Made by a program: the position numbers and the translations under genes. 64,000 nt of DNA from Edolisoma coerulescens (taxonomy: Eukaryota > Chordata > Aves > Passeriformes > Campephagidae), in NCBI GenBank assembly GCA_013397115.1, contig VWZW01002470.1:1590403-1654402 (forward strand), in the 5' to 3' direction. Positions within the stretch are counted from its first letter, which is position 1. Every line of letters begins with the position of its first letter. Shown here one piece after another: positions 1-14,045 of the stretch. The notes below the pieces were generated by a model. That model worked only from the letters and a program-made list of their open reading frames with translations. It searched no databases and was not told the origin of the DNA.

Positions 1-1390
1 AGCTTGCCTTTATTTCTGGCTGCAGCACTCTGCAGTCACAGCGTTCCTGTTTCTCACACACCTGCTCGGGCCTGGCCCTTCCGCTGCCCCCGGCAATCGC
101 TGTGTCCCACCCCGGGGCTGCCGCGGCTGCAGCTTCAGCCTGACCCCTTCTTTGCACACAGAGTCTGTTTCAAAATCAAAATCGTGTTTTGGTGTCATCT
201 AAATCTGTTGGTTTGGTTTTGGCCTACTTTCCCAGAGAGCTCTGTGTCCTGTTTTCATCCAAAGCTGACAAAGGTAGAGTGTTCCAAGGTGCTGAACTCC
301 CGTACCTTTCCTGAAATACAAATGTTAGAGAGAGAGGAGTGTCTGGGTTAAAAATCCTTCAGACAGAAAAGCAACAGCATCATCTCTGACACCAGAGAAG
401 CCACCAAGGAGAGCCCTGCTATGAACAGCCAGGAAAGGTCTCACTCTGACCTTGCTACATCCCATTTTGAAACTCATTTTCATCAGTTCTGCTGCTCCCT
501 GGACCTCTTGACTTTATTCTAGCAGAGATGCACCACCTTTATTTCTATTTTTCCTCGTGGTTATTTAGTGCCTGTGGATATTATCTCTCTAGGTGCTTTT
601 TTCTGATTCTTTGCCCTGGCTAATGTTTGCTTTTCCTTCCAATTTAATACTGTACATTTAATATTAGACATTTTTACAGTAGAAAAGAAAAAGCCATGCT
701 AAAATATATTACTGATCTAACACCAGCCCTGGTTTGTTTTTCCCCAGAAAGGGAACTGGTCTTTAAATACTGAGTTTATAAACTGAGGTTGAGCATCCAG
801 TTTATTAAAGGTCTTCTACTTAAATAATTACATACTAAATATCCTTACAGCTCATGTTTTCTTATAATTTCAGTTTGTTTCCCTTTACAGTCTTCAGAAG
901 CGTCTTTATTTCAGCTAAGTAACAAGCATATGTCTATTTTTTCTATTCCAAACAAAAAATAAAAAGAAGAGGCAGTTTCCCAGACAGTTCCTGTTTTGTA
1001 AGACAGTTTATAGAGATCCATATTTCAAACAAAAGGGATCATGGTCTATATCTCACCTGTGACCTGCACCTGCAAACAACATAAAATCATTGCTGAAAGG
1101 CGCTCTAAATAGGTTACAGTCATTCTTCAGCAAGGAATTTTGCTCGGTGCTGTATTGTAAGAGGTGACAAACCAAAACATAACAGTGAGTTATTCAACCT
1201 GATTTCTTGAGCTGGATGTACAATTTGTAGCAAAAGCTTTGCTTTGCTTCTGCTTACTTTGTTCCCAGGCTCTGTGGGATTTGACCACGTTATTGTAATC
1301 TGAAATTATCTGCCAAGTAACTTTCACAGAGTCCTTTATTCTGTGGATCTGTGGGTAAATAAGGTACTTGGAGTTTTTTTACTGCATGGA

Positions 1391-1512
1391 GTCATAGAAT
1401 GTTTGGGTGGAAATGGACCTTAAAGATGATCCAGTGCCACCCCCTGCCACGGGCAGGGACACCTTCCTCTACCCCAGGTTGCTCCAAGCCCCGTCCAACC
1501 TGACCTTGAATT
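1391..1512 (-). mobile_element. CR1 LINE, truncated 3'-end fragment
   Basis: The plus strand begins GTCATAGAAT, then reads TGGACCTTAAAGATGATCC, GGGCAGGGACACCTTCC and GTTGCTCCAAGCCCCGTCC. This is the reverse complement of the conserved CR1 3' end, so the element runs on the minus strand. Only about 120 bases of 3' untranslated sequence remain, the usual result of 5' truncation during target-primed reverse transcription. It supports a bird or other sauropsid host. Confidence 0.9.
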
Positions 1513-2339
1513 CTACAACATGGCACAAAGAGACATAGAGAAAACACGATGAGTTCAAGAGAAAAATGCCACGAGAATGTATTATTTGTAATGTATGCAG
1601 ATAAATTTACTCTGGCAAAGCTGTCCTAAATTTTTAATTCATGAGTTTGTTAAAATAGAGAAAGGTAATTATCCTTTTAATTATAACAAAACAGTTTCCT
1701 GATTGCCATGGCAATAGTTAAATGTATTTCCTATAAATTTATTATGGTGATTGCAATGACTGTTAGCTTTAAATTATTTTTTCCTTTTCTTTTTAATTAT
1801 AATGCACATAATTTTTTCTCCCCAAGGTTACAGACCAAAAGTGTAGGTACAGGAAGGAAGTATGTTAGATGTGAGAGGAAAAGTGTGATGATGCTCCTGA
1901 TCCTGGTGCTGATGGTTCAGCTGGTAACAATTGCTCAGCTGCTGCAGAACTGGAGCAGTGACCCAGGGGGATCAAGGACAATTTCCTTATCAATCAGGAA
2001 ATGCTGGCCCTGCTGCCTGGTTCTCCCTCTGCAGGTCTCCTCACACAAACACTGCTCTTAGTTCCACGTCCGAGTTGGTTGGGTAGACTCCGTGTCCCTA
2101 AAGGTTTTGTGTGCTCTGTGGGATATGTTCACTTCCATTCCGAATTAATGTGGAATATCTCAGCGTGGCTCTGAGGGGCTGATGCCTCCCATGGTAACCA
2201 GTCCCTCTGGTGTCTCCAAGGCAAGGGGACACTCTGCTGCCAGTGGCCACCAAGGCAGAAGCCTAGATCCCGTGGGCTCAGGGTACAAAGCCCTGCTGAA
2301 GGACCCACCTCAGTAACAGCCCTGAGCTGCTCAACAACA

Positions 2340-2359
2340 GGATTTCCAACAGGAAATCC
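2340..2359. other. Small perfect hairpin (8-bp stem, 4-base loop)
   Basis: GGATTTCC, AACA, GGAAATCC. A short inverted repeat that could arise by chance; not followed by a T-run of terminator type. Confidence 0.6.
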
Positions 2360-3561
2360 AGGATACCTCAGCTTTCCTGCAAGTGTTTAGTGCTCAGCCA
2401 GGATGATACCAATGCACTGCCTTATTTCAGGGAAATCTGGAGTATTGCACTTTATTGGAGTGGAACGTGCCAGTTGAAATCCCGTCAATGAACCCATGAA
2501 ACGTTGTCATGTGAGTGGGGTCTCGGAGGGTTTAACTGAACAGGGACTTAATAGAAAGGAAATAACGTTAGGCACATCCTCAAAAGTGAGGGTGGCACTG
2601 CTTCGTGGAAAACCTCCTGCACCCTGCAGCAGGTGGCCTCGCTGCTTCTCTTGGCAGCCAGGGCTGTCAGTGCCTGCACAGAGACCGTGACCAAAGCACA
2701 GGGATCGTTCTGCAGAGATTATTTATGCCTTTACCTTCAGCAAAAGCAAAACCACTTCATTAAACAGCCAGGGAATGCAAAAGCGAGGGGGAAAGTGGTT
2801 TTCTTGATGAGATAAATACAGTAGCAGTTACTCATTATAGATAAAATAATAGCACATGGCACATGTTCCAGGGGGCTCAGGCTGGAAGATGTGTCACCAC
2901 TGCCATGTTCCTCTCATTTCCTGTGTATTCATCTGAAAGGTACTGATTCAGCCACTGTAATTGGCTTGTTAGACACTTTAAAAAAAGAAAAAAAAAGCCC
3001 CCAAAATCTGCAACAAAACCCTTCTAACTTCTGCAGCGAAAGCGGTGCTTGTGTGTGTTTCAATTTGAATTTGAATCAGAAGAACGGGAGCTTGAGTTCT
3101 CAGTACTCTGAAGGGGAGATGAATAGGTGAGTGAAGAGAGAAAGAGGAGTAAATAAAAAAACTCTAAGTAAAATAAAAGGCTGGTAATAAAGCTCAGTTT
3201 TGTGCACTGCTCTGGAAGCAGAACCATCTGTCCTTTTGCCTCAGACACCTTCCCTTTTATTCACATGCTCCTCTCAATTTTCAATTAAAATTTTCAAAAA
3301 GAGAAGAGTTTTGAGGGATACCTCATTATCTGTATTTTGTTTATGGAAACAACTCCCAGAACATCTTGATGTTTAGTTGATTGCCTGGTATCTGTGCAGG
3401 GGTGGGTGGGGAGGAAAACCTTTTGGATACATTTTGCAGTTTGCTGTTTAATTAGAGTATTGTCATCTCCTGGCTGCTTGCAGATCTCCAAAGCAGCATT
3501 GTGGCCTGCTGGGTTATTCATGGACCTCTGTACGATTGATCTTCTTGCAGCTTTTCCTGTC

Positions 3562-3619
3562 GTGATTCTTTCATTTCGGGAAGCAGATTTGTGATCCTTT
3601 CATTTCTGGGAGCAGATTT
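3562..3619 (+). repeat. 29-bp tandem duplication (two copies)
   Basis: Copies at 3562-3590 and 3591-3619 both run from GTGATYCTTTCATTTC to AGCAGATTT and differ at three of 29 positions. The copies are directly adjacent. Confidence 0.85.
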
Positions 3620-3769
3620 GCAGTTGGGCTTTGGATGTTTGGTAAATAATGGAATGAAGTAATGATGAAATGGAGGGGGAGGAGGACATGGGCCTATTAT
3701 CCATGATAACTTCATTAATAATGAGGATGAGAAAGCAAGATGCTAAAGATGACCCAAATGAGATCAGAG

Positions 3770-3866
3770 AATGATAGAATAGCCTGGGTTGGAGGGGATC
3801 TCAAAGATCTTCCAGTTCCAAGCCCCAGCTGGGCAGGGGCACCTTCCACTAGACCAGGTTGCTCTG
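3770..3866 (-). mobile_element. CR1 LINE, truncated 3'-end fragment
   Basis: The plus strand reads GATAGAAT, CCTGGGTTGGAGGGGATCTC, GGGCAGGGGCACCTTCC and ACTAGACCAGGTTGCTC, the reverse complement of a CR1 3' end. It is about 100 bases and more diverged in its 3' terminal repeat than in its core. Same orientation as the fragment near 1.4 kb. Confidence 0.88.
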
Positions 3867-6800
3867 AGGGTTGTTCTCACCTTCTCCCAGTACTTGTTTG
3901 AATCCCTATCAAAGCAGCTAATCAACTGATCTCATTCCCAGTTACAACCTGCAGAAGCATTCACATAATTAGATGTGCTGTTGTAATCCTCTGGAAAACA
4001 AAACATGGTCATGGAGCAGCGGATAAAGTGATGTAGCAGGGAACAACTAATACATATTTTAACATACAGTAAGTTTGAATTGTGTATCTGATGAATTCTA
4101 ATGGCATCTTTTTTTTCTTAAATTTATCTTCTAAAGGCAGAAGTAAACGTTGAACTTGATATTCTAGCCAGAATTTGTTTACGTATTGATTGTTACTTTT
4201 GAAATTTATGGTTGTTCTCAGGAAGAGGGATTAGATTGGAAATAGATCTTCCTTTTCTGCCCACTGAAAGCAGCTTGTAAAGCTCAATGGACTTCAAAGA
4301 GTTAAACTTGTATGCTCTTGCCCTGAGCATCTGCGTGGGGGAGGAATCTCCCAGGTAATTCTCGATCAAATAACTGCTAGGTCTTAACTTTGGGCTATAT
4401 TTTGATGTATTAAAATGGTGAACTGGGAGGCCAAAATTATAATCCAATGAGGAGGCTCAGAATGGTGAGCTGGCCCTGAGACCTGAACATGAACTGCAGG
4501 AAACCTCCCAGGGAAGGGGGATGTGGACGTGTAGGGGAGCCACAGCTTGGAGCTGGCTGGGGGAGCAGGGAGGCACAGGGAGCAGGAGCCACGGCTTGGG
4601 GGCTTGGAGGGATCTGCCTGGGGACCACCAGGTGAGGGGCAGGCTCTGCTGCAGCCCAGGAAGTCTCCAGGTTAGCTGGGAACGAGTGTGGAGGGCCTGC
4701 CTGCAGTGACACCGTGACCTGGGGAGGGCTGTGTACCCGGCTTCTGATTTCCCTTCTGTTTGATCCAGTGGCTTGGAGTTTTCCCTGTTTAATAAGTTGC
4801 ATATTCGAGGTTTATTGTGATGAAATCTGCCTTTATTTGAGGTACCAAGGCTTTTGGTCTTCTTTAGGGAGCTCATTATGAAGAAAAATCTTAGGCAGTG
4901 GATGTCAAAGCTCTGGCTGACCCAGGAGCTTATTATACCTGGTTTAAAAAAGAGTAAAGAAGTGGTCACAGCAGGAGCTCTCCCTCCTCGTTTTGCAGGG
5001 GTTGCACAGGTACTGGAATTTCCTCCCAGCATAGAAAATGGTCCTGTCTCTTTGGGCATCTGCATCCTGAGCTCTCTGTTCATGGTGGCTTTGTGTCCCC
5101 TCTCTCCAGAGGTGCTGGGACATCATGGTTTGCCTTCCAGTGGGAAAAGCTGAATTTATTTTCTTTTCTCCTTCAGAAACCTTGCAGTAAACCCTTTAGT
5201 AAATAAATCCTGAGCAAACATCAACACCTAATTTTCCTTCTGTGGGTGGAATGTGAGAACAAGAGCGATGAAAGCTGAGAAACAAATGGATTTCATTCTT
5301 CCAACAGCATTATTTGCAGGGCTGTGGGGTTTTTTGCACTCCGTCTCCCTGCCTGGTGCAGATTATCTGGGAAACACAAGCTGAGTGGCTGAGGACCCTG
5401 CAGCAGGATGCCAGGATCTGCACAGCCACTTCTCTGGTGCAATCTCCCTGACAATTAATTTACTTGGAGCTTACCTCTCAGGGCCAGGTAATTCCCATCA
5501 TCCTTTTTTATCCAGCCGGAAGTGTTGGATGCTCAGCCAGGACAGCAGGTTTGCTTTAGAGTGGGTTTGTTACTCAAGCATTTTCTATCCCCTTCTAGAG
5601 TCACGCTGCCCTTTGGATCATTTTTTCCCCTCTTAATCTACATCCAATTGACAACTTCAAGTTGCTCTGTCCTGGTATTTAGCAAAGATAGATGATTCTG
5701 GAAACTCAATTTCCCAGAATTCAGAATAAAATTATAAACATGTGAGATAAGATTAATAAAAGCCCGAAACTGCTGGGTGGATTGTCCCATTACTGTGTAC
5801 AAGCTAGACAACATCCTCCTCCACCAGTTTCCTGGTTTGACAAATGCCTTGAGCTGATTTAAAAATGTATAGGTTATTTTTAACCATGGTAGCAGAGCCA
5901 TCTGTATTGTATCTGATGAAGTTCTGTGATAGAGCAAATTGATTTATTCTATCTCCTTACAAGTTATACTAAGCTTTATGTTATAAATAAGTTGGTTTGA
6001 AGTACATGATGTCATTGAGCTTGAAAGTCTCCAGATAAATTTGTACTTAAAGGGTTTGTGCCTTCTGTATGAATTTAAATTGGTGCAGATTGTTAAATCT
6101 CTTTTCTCTCTCTGTCTTGTGGACTGCAAACTCTCTGGGGTCATGACTGTCTCTGTAGCTGTGTTTGTATGAAATACACAGGGTCCCAAAACAAGGCTGG
6201 TGCTCTTACACATTACAGAGATAAAAATGAGAGCAATCAAAAAAGCCAGAGCCGTGCATTGGATGGCAGGATTTGCAGTAGCACTGCAAGGAGCTGGGTG
6301 CCTAAATCCTACCCTTTGTTGGGCTGAAGTACAGGGAATTAATGAGGGGCTCCTTTCACTTGAAGTAGGAGCAGTCCTGGCTGCAGCAGGGATGAGCCTC
6401 GTGCCATGGCCGGCCTGAACTGAGGTTGGGTTTGAGATCTGTGATTCAGTTCCAGGAGGTGAGCAGGGACTGACCCGGCACTTCTTGCCTTTGCCCTGCT
6501 CTGAGGGCACCAGGGCTTCGGTGAGAGTCCGTGGGAAAGGTGCCTGTAGCTGTGAGAAGAGGGAATTAATCAAATCCTGGGAAGAAGACCCTAAATCCCA
6601 TCTTAGTTGTCTGCTTACAGAACCAGCAAAAATAAGGCAGAACTTCTGAAAGAGATGGACTGAAATCACTGTCCCTGTGTTCAGGGGTAGGTTTTGAGAG
6701 ACCAGTTTTGAAAATGAGATGGTGCCTGATGAGAGCCATGTATGGTGCAGATTTTGGTGTAATTAAAAAGAAAATGAGCAATGCTTTAATTGAGATCTGA

Positions 6801-9800
6801 AGATTAAAAGTTAAAAGCTCAGTATCCTCTATTACTTACTGTCAGATAGGGATTTACGTTGCGTATGTGTAACAAGCCATTGCATTTTAAAAATGGAACC
6901 ATAAAAAAGTTGCTGTAATTTAAAAGCAGCCAATTTACCGGGAGTACAGTTTGCAGCTATGTCACTTGCTAATCAGTCTGTTAAACATAATAGCCATTCT
7001 TGTCTGGAGGCAGTTAATCATGTTGTGAATGCACTTATCAGCACATATTAGAAATACAATACAAGATTTCCAGCAGAGGAATGGATGCAATTACTGCAAT
7101 CAGTATACATTTAGCTACGGTCTTATGTTTTTCTTTCCATTCCCTTTTTTCTCTTTTAAATAATCCAGCAGTGACAGATTTTTCTCTTAGAAAAGTATAA
7201 AGGACACACTTGAAAGTGTTGTTAAACTCCACAGACGTGCTCAAAGGCGACCTGTCCCACTCCATGAGAGATGGCTGCTGGCTGCTGAACCTTTCCTGGA
7301 CCCGGCAGTGTTGGAAGCTGCTGGCTTTGAGTGTTGTGGTGATGCTTTTCAAGGCCTTTGAGCATTTCCCCTGATGGGCTGGGAACGTGTCTGTGGTGGC
7401 ATTCATTAGGTGGTGGGGAGCTGAAGTTGCTGCATTTGAATTAGACTAAAGGAGCTCAGCATATGGATGAACTCTCTTTTTTATTTTTTTTTTTTCTGTG
7501 CTTCTCTACATCTAAATCAATGGAGATGAGGGATCTCAAAGTTTTTAAAGGCGATATTGAAAAAGCATGAAAGCTAATTGCTTCCAGCATGACTACCCAG
7601 CAGCCAGGGGTGTAAATACAGCTGTCCAAAGAATGCCAGGGCTCGACAAAATCTAAGGATTTCAGCTAAACAATTTTCCAGGGCTGAGCATATTCTTGTA
7701 TGGGGAGGAAGGGAGTTGGGAGGGGGGCGGGAGAAGGGAAGAGATTATGAAATCCTGAAGAGATTCAGAAAAGAGAGGAATAGGAGAATGATTTTGTACA
7801 TTCTGCTTTACATTAACCCATGATGTTAGGGATATTTTATGTAATTTAGCATGATTTGCAGTGCTGACAGGAGCCTGCCTTCTTTTTCTAGAAATCCTTT
7901 TATCTGTCTCTTTGTTCTTTGTGACAGCTGGTCTTTTTGCTTGGGTAAAATTTTTGATAGTAGCAAGGAAAATGAAAAAGCAAAACTGGGCCCAAATTGT
8001 GTGACTCTTACAGTGGGTGAAAAGGGAATCAATGTCCAGATCCAGCACAGCAGTGTTTTTGTTACTGTTGTGTTTGGGTCCTTTTGCCATTTTGGGTCAT
8101 TGCTCAGGCTCCCTGAGAAGAGGTGGGATGGAAATGTCCTCGGTGTGATGTCCTTGGTGTGATTCTTCCCAACGTGCAGCTGTCTGGTCAGCTTGGACAC
8201 AGCCCAGTCCATCTCAGGTTGTGCAAGGCTTCATTGCTGAGGAAATCCTTTGGAATGAAGTTCTGGGATCATGTTTTGGCTTTTACCATTAAGCAAGGGG
8301 GTGGCATAGGCCGGGTGGAACACCACTTCTCCCCCTTCTGTTTCTGATTGTTCCTTTTCAGAGGCTGAATGAATTAACCTCACTTACTCCTCACTTGTGC
8401 CTGCCCCCTTTTGCTCAGGGTATGACCTTGGCTTGGAGCAATGTCCCAGCAGCTCCCCTTGAGCTGTCGCTGCGTTGGGAAATCATTGTCTTGCAAGTGT
8501 GCCAAAGCCATGATTGCCCTTTGGAAAGGTGACCTGGAAGTGTTATGGGTGACTGTGGTGTTGACCTTGCTCTCATGCCATTAAAAAAGAATTGTGGGAT
8601 GATTTTTAAAAGGAGAAATATTAAATCCGCCCCTCTGCGTTTTGTTATTTGGAGTTATCTTTGCGTGCCTAGGGAAATTCAGATTCCTTTTTAGGACGAA
8701 AATAGTCTTTTAATGGGGTGACTTACCTTAGAACTCTTTGTTTATCTCTTGCTTTTAGTTTTGGTGTGAAGATCAGGACTTTAAGCTCAACTAGCAAAGG
8801 GTGGAGGTACAGAGACTCACTGCAGATGGCTCTTTCTGTTCATACACTGAATGCAGCCCCTGATCCACCCCGTGTTTGCTCAGCTGGATGAATTAATCTT
8901 GTTTATTAATTAAAACATGGGAAACTGATGTTTCTGTGCCAGTTTCACTTTCATGTTCTTACTGTCTGTTCAGTGGGTACCAACAGCGAGAGGAAGAGCT
9001 TAACTCTTTTGTAAAACATAATTATCAGCCTTTAAAATAAAACAATTTTGTGCACACCATGTGTCTGTCAGAGAAGTGGGGAGAGAGGAGGTCCCGTTTG
9101 TGTTGATGTTAATTTGCTGCCCTGCTCCCTGCCCTCACTGCTTTGAGGATGTTGCCGTGAGCGTTTATTTCTGAGCACAAGTGGGAATTGGCCACAGGAC
9201 ACCCGGCACATTCCCTCTCCATCTGAGAGTACACTGGACTCAAAGAAAGCCATGTTTAGTACATTAGGTGCTTAAACCTGTTTGGAGCTGGAGAGAATGT
9301 AGGAGGCATAAAATAATTCTTGCCATGCCCCTATTTTGATTTTTTTCTACAATTATTTCATGCAGGTGGAATTACAGCAGCTTCTACAGCAGACCTATGA
9401 GTTCTGTGCAGCCTTAGGAAGCTGTAGAAATAAAAATATGGGCTGGTTTTTAACTTCCCATTGTCTTTGCTGTTTGGCACTGGTTATTTAGTCATTTACA
9501 CAGCCTGCCCGTTAAGCAAAGGATTAAGTTCAAAACTGTTGAATCAGACTTTTTGAATGCTCAGGAGGAGAGCCCCATTTGTCACTGTCTGGTGTCTCCT
9601 GCAGCACTTTGGGTGTACTCGTGTCACAGGCTGCAGCTCAGCTCCCTTTTGCCTTCATTCATAAATTCAGTGCATGGGGAATTTGCATCTCTAGATCCCC
9701 TCTGGTTGATTTTTCTCCCCAGGGAGATTCAGCTGTCAGCCTCAATTGTAATTCTGAAATCAAAACAGCAACTGGATTGCCAGGAACTTCCTCCTAGTCC

Positions 9801-12800
9801 TAGTAGGGTTTTTCTTTTCTCATGGGATTGGTGCATACAGAAAAGTCTGATCACATCATGCTAATGTCACATAAAAATAGTGAAGGGTTTAAAATGTCAA
9901 GGAATCTTGCTGGAGATGTGGTTTGAGCTGTTAGGGTGTCCCCAGGTTGCTTTCCCAGGTCTCATCTCTGTCTAGGAAGGTGAGGAAGCTGTGTGAGTAT
10001 TTGTAAATACCAGACTCCAGAGCCTCACGTGATTGTGCACATTCAGGATGTAGGATCCTCCTCCTGAGGCTCACAATAAATCTGGAAGGGGTACAGATAA
10101 ATGAAGCTGTTGCATGTCTCCATTTAACAGCTGGCTGGGGAAGAGCAAGAGTCTGAATGAAGCATCTTCAGCCGTGCTGAGCTGTCCAGTGTGGGGACAG
10201 AGTTAAGAGTGGCCTTTCTCTTCTGCTTCATCACCTGCAGGAAACTCATGGGCTTGCCCATGTGGTGGCAATATGGACAGCCCAGTGTGTCACCAGGCAT
10301 TTCCAGGGAATATTTCCTACCTCCACCATGGAGCCTCTGCATGCCCCTGCCCCTCCCCTGTGTTTCCTCTGAGGTGCAGTGAAATGTTTGCTGCATTCAC
10401 TTCACACTCAGCTTGGCTGAAGTTCCCTGTGCCTTGGGTCATCCAGGCTCCCTGAGCTCTACTCTGGCTCTTTCAAAGGCCTTTGGAGAGTCTGCAGAGA
10501 TCTTTGTATGTGAGCTCCTGCACTGCAAAGAGCTTCTTATGCCACTGAATTTATCTTTAATTTTCAGTCATTGGTTATTTAAAAATTCATCTCTGCTTTA
10601 TAATATATTTCAGCAGCTTTCAGCAATGTTGAAAATAGACCATGTGATTATGGCATGTAAAAATGTAAGAATTTCTCAATAGTTAAAGAAAAATTATAGG
10701 CACCATTTGGGCTGTTGATATTTATTAACTGGATAGGTTTCAGCAGAAGTCTTTCATCATAAAATCATTCTTATTTTTTAAACAACAATAGCTCCCTCTG
10801 TATTTGCATCCAACATCAGCTAAACCCTGGCCCCAGTTTCTTACTGGATGTGTTTGTTGTGTTTCCCAACAAGACACTTCCTCCTGACAGAGAATCTTTA
10901 TTTTAAGAAATACACAACGCAGCAATAAAGAAGTTCTAAATAGTAGTCAGAAAAATATTCCAGTGCAATCAAAATGCTTTTTTAAGCCCCAAAAGATTGC
11001 ACGCTGTTCCAAAAGGGGAGAGTAATGACAAAGGTACAAATGGGCTCCCCGTGCCCAGCAATGTTACCAGTGGAGCTCACCAATTACACCCATCCTGAGT
11101 TCAGTCCTAAAAGTTGTTTTGCTAAAGGTTGGCTTAAAGAGTATCTAAGGTCTCTTTTACCAGAAGCATTTCTGTGCACTGTCACAAGGGTGCAAGCAAA
11201 TAAAAATAATTGAAGCAATTGTCTCAGTTGTCTCCAGGGTTGTCATGATGATGTTGATAAAATCAAATAAAGTGGAAGTTATTGCACATTGTTAGTGAGC
11301 AGCACAGTTGTGAATTGGCAGTGGAAGAAGCTGAAGAGCTTAAAAGGTTTGCTCATTATCTAGATTTATTGTTTTCAGTTGTGGGAAAATGTTGGCTAAG
11401 CAAAATAACATAATAATACCTGGTCTTGGTGGTGTGTTTTGAACAAAAATATTTTTTCATTCTTTTTATGGCTTTTACTGGATTATTGAAACATGCTGTG
11501 TCAATCCATGCATTCTTAATGGATTTAGCAGCTTGGGTTTGTCCTCTGTAGCCATTTTCTTTGCCCATACACGTGTGAAGAGCATGAACTTTTATGGCAG
11601 TGAAAGAAAACCAACATCAGGTGCCAAAAAATGTTTCGGAAAATATGGACAACAAAAGCAAGTTAGACAGCAGACCAAATGGTAAATTGAGTTTTTGCAA
11701 TGCATCATGAGAGGAAACCAAGCAAACTTTTTCCATCCCTGCAGACCTCATTTCCACTTTGCATCCATCCTGTCTTTGTTTGGGACTCCTGCCCTGCACT
11801 GCTGAGCTGTGGCATGGACGAGGCGCGAGCAGGGAGTTCCTCAGGGTTTGTGTCTCCCTTGCTGCCTGGTGTCCCTCAGAACAAACCCTCTTGGGGTGAG
11901 CAGTAAGGGACAGTGGCACTGTGCCCTCTGAACCTCTGCACGTGGGTGCCAGAGCTTCAGGAGTGCTCGGGATGTGTGTGGGGTCTGCCCTGGCTGTGGG
12001 GGATGTTCATCCTCACTGCAGCTCTGGCAGGACCCCGCTCTCATTTCTGCAGGGCTCCATCTCCAGGGCCCTTCCTCAGAAAACCACCCTGGCAGGAGAA
12101 CAGCTCCAAGTTCCGACACAGCTTTGTGTCCTTACAGCCTCATCAGAATTCTTCATGCTGGGAGAAAAGGGTTTAGGTTTTGACATCCTTTATCAAGTCA
12201 AACCTGGTGTGAAACACCAGGTGCTTCACCTCAGCGAGGTGTTGTAGGGATGTTGTAGCTGTGGGAACACACCCAGGTGTTGAAGGTGGCAGCTGCTGCC
12301 AGCTCCTGCTCGGAGGTGCCCCCGTGCAGGAAGGCAGCGCTCAGCAAGGTGGAAGGGCTGTCAGTATGCAAATCTTCATAATTCAGAAACTGCATGGTGC
12401 CCTTGGTAGGTATTTGCCTTCATTTCCTTCATCTCAGGCTGCTAGGATCTTAATTTCCTCAGGGGGAGAAGGTCAGGACCTTTAGTCTGGATTTTTTCCC
12501 TGAGAGGTCCTGGACATCTGCTGCTTCATTTGACTTCGGCAGGAAATTGGGGTCTTGAGCGTTTTCAATCAGTTTTTGAAAAGCCTCCTCTTGTAAGTGT
12601 TTGCTCTTCAGTAAACCATACTTAGAAAATTAATCCTTTTGAGACTGAATAAGTGAGACCTTTTTTACGGAAGTATTTTATAAACTAATGTACCTTGGTA
12701 ATGTAAGGTCACTGAATTCTTATTGAATTTGGTTACAGTTTGTCAGAGTAAGAATTAGCCATTATCAACCCCGAAAAGACTCTCGAGCAACGTGATACCA

Positions 12801-13869
12801 CACATTTATTATTTTCCATTTTTTAGGGTATTATTTACACTGCTGTGGGTCTCATAAACAAATTGCCATTTACTGAAAACATTCTTTTATGAGTGAATGG
12901 AGCTCATGATTTCCTGTAACAGCCAACTGCAGTAATAGAAGGCTCTGACTTTTACCAACTCGATTGTTGCTGACCCGTGAGCGGGAGCCAGCAAACCTCG
13001 GTGTGGCCCTGCAGAGCGCCCTGAAATGGCATCCTGCATCTCTCACTCTCCCCCCAAACACACAGGGCACACCCTGCAGGTTGGTTAGCTATACAAATCT
13101 TTCTTAATAGTGGATAATAGGCATTTGTTTAGTTAAGGTAAATACGAACCAGTTGTGCTGTTGCTGCTGCCATAACATCAGTCACTGAGCATCATTCCAT
13201 TAATTCAGTAATTCCATGTTGGGCTTGGACAAATCCAATTCGTTGTTATTTCAGTGCCAGGGGATTTCGTGGTGCTGGTTAAAACCTCTCACATCAGAGC
13301 TGTGCTGGACCCTCACAGTGATCTAATATTTTGTAAAAATGAGCTGTGCAGCTCCGTGTAAACACTAACTACTGCCCACATGGATGTGGCTGTTGGGAGA
13401 GTTCTGGGGCTTAGCAACACCTTCCTGTCCCGAGAACTCTTTTTATTCTGCAGCTGGCTGGAGCTAAGGTTGGCTTTGTTTGGAATGGATTTGCCATTCT
13501 GTGCTCAGCCTCACCCCAGACTGGGGTCACAACCACAGCTCCCAGCGGCTGGGTGTGGAGTGAGGACTGTGGGTGTCACAAAGCATGACTGGGCTGTCTG
13601 GGACCTGGTTTAAAAGCATTGGATAGATATGAGGCCAGACAATAGGAGATTGTGCAGAAATCCCAAGGATTTGGGGGTTCTTCTAGCCCCTACCAGAGGC
13701 AGGATTGTGAAAGTACGCAAATAGGATTATAAATCACCGTTTGAAGAAGAGGACCTACTTACAGGAGTTTGTGAGAGGAAATAAATCCAAAAAGACCCAT
13801 GGGGTTTTTTTTTCCTCCTCTCACCAGAGAGAAAAATGTGTAATGAATGTCTCATGTCTGAAACACTGG

Positions 13870-14045
13870 GCTGGATTCATCAAAGGGAGTTAGTAATTAC
13901 CAAATTGAGAGAATCATGAAGCGCTTTTCTAAATTTGAAAGGCTCATCAAGAATAGATCAGGAGCGGCAAAATTAATAGTTATGAACTCATTTCCATAGA
14001 AATGGACTTATTAGCAAGCATGCCAGCTGCCTAAAATTATAAGGT
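13870..14045. promoter_or_regulatory. Candidate conserved non-coding element (TCF/LEF-like and homeodomain-like sites)
   Basis: AT-rich unique sequence with ATCAAAGG at 13879-13886, matching the TCF/LEF core, and the palindrome GTAATTAC at 13893-13900, a homeodomain-type site, 6 bases further on. Dense clustering of such motifs is common in vertebrate intronic enhancers, but these motifs are short. Conservation could not be checked. Confidence 0.25.

Noticed and set aside
1708..2061. 117-codon frame with a hydrophobic stretch and an upstream TTCTCCCCAAG acceptor-like site
   Set aside because: No similarity to any TMEM132 exon, no good donor in frame and no conserved texture.
4457..5083. 208-codon minus-strand open frame
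   Set aside because: Overlaps other open frames on both strands, with no family similarity or start context.
5944..6669. 241-codon open frame on the minus strand
   Set aside because: Composition looks random (many Ser, Thr and Pro, no domain), it is antisense to the host gene and no product is recognised.
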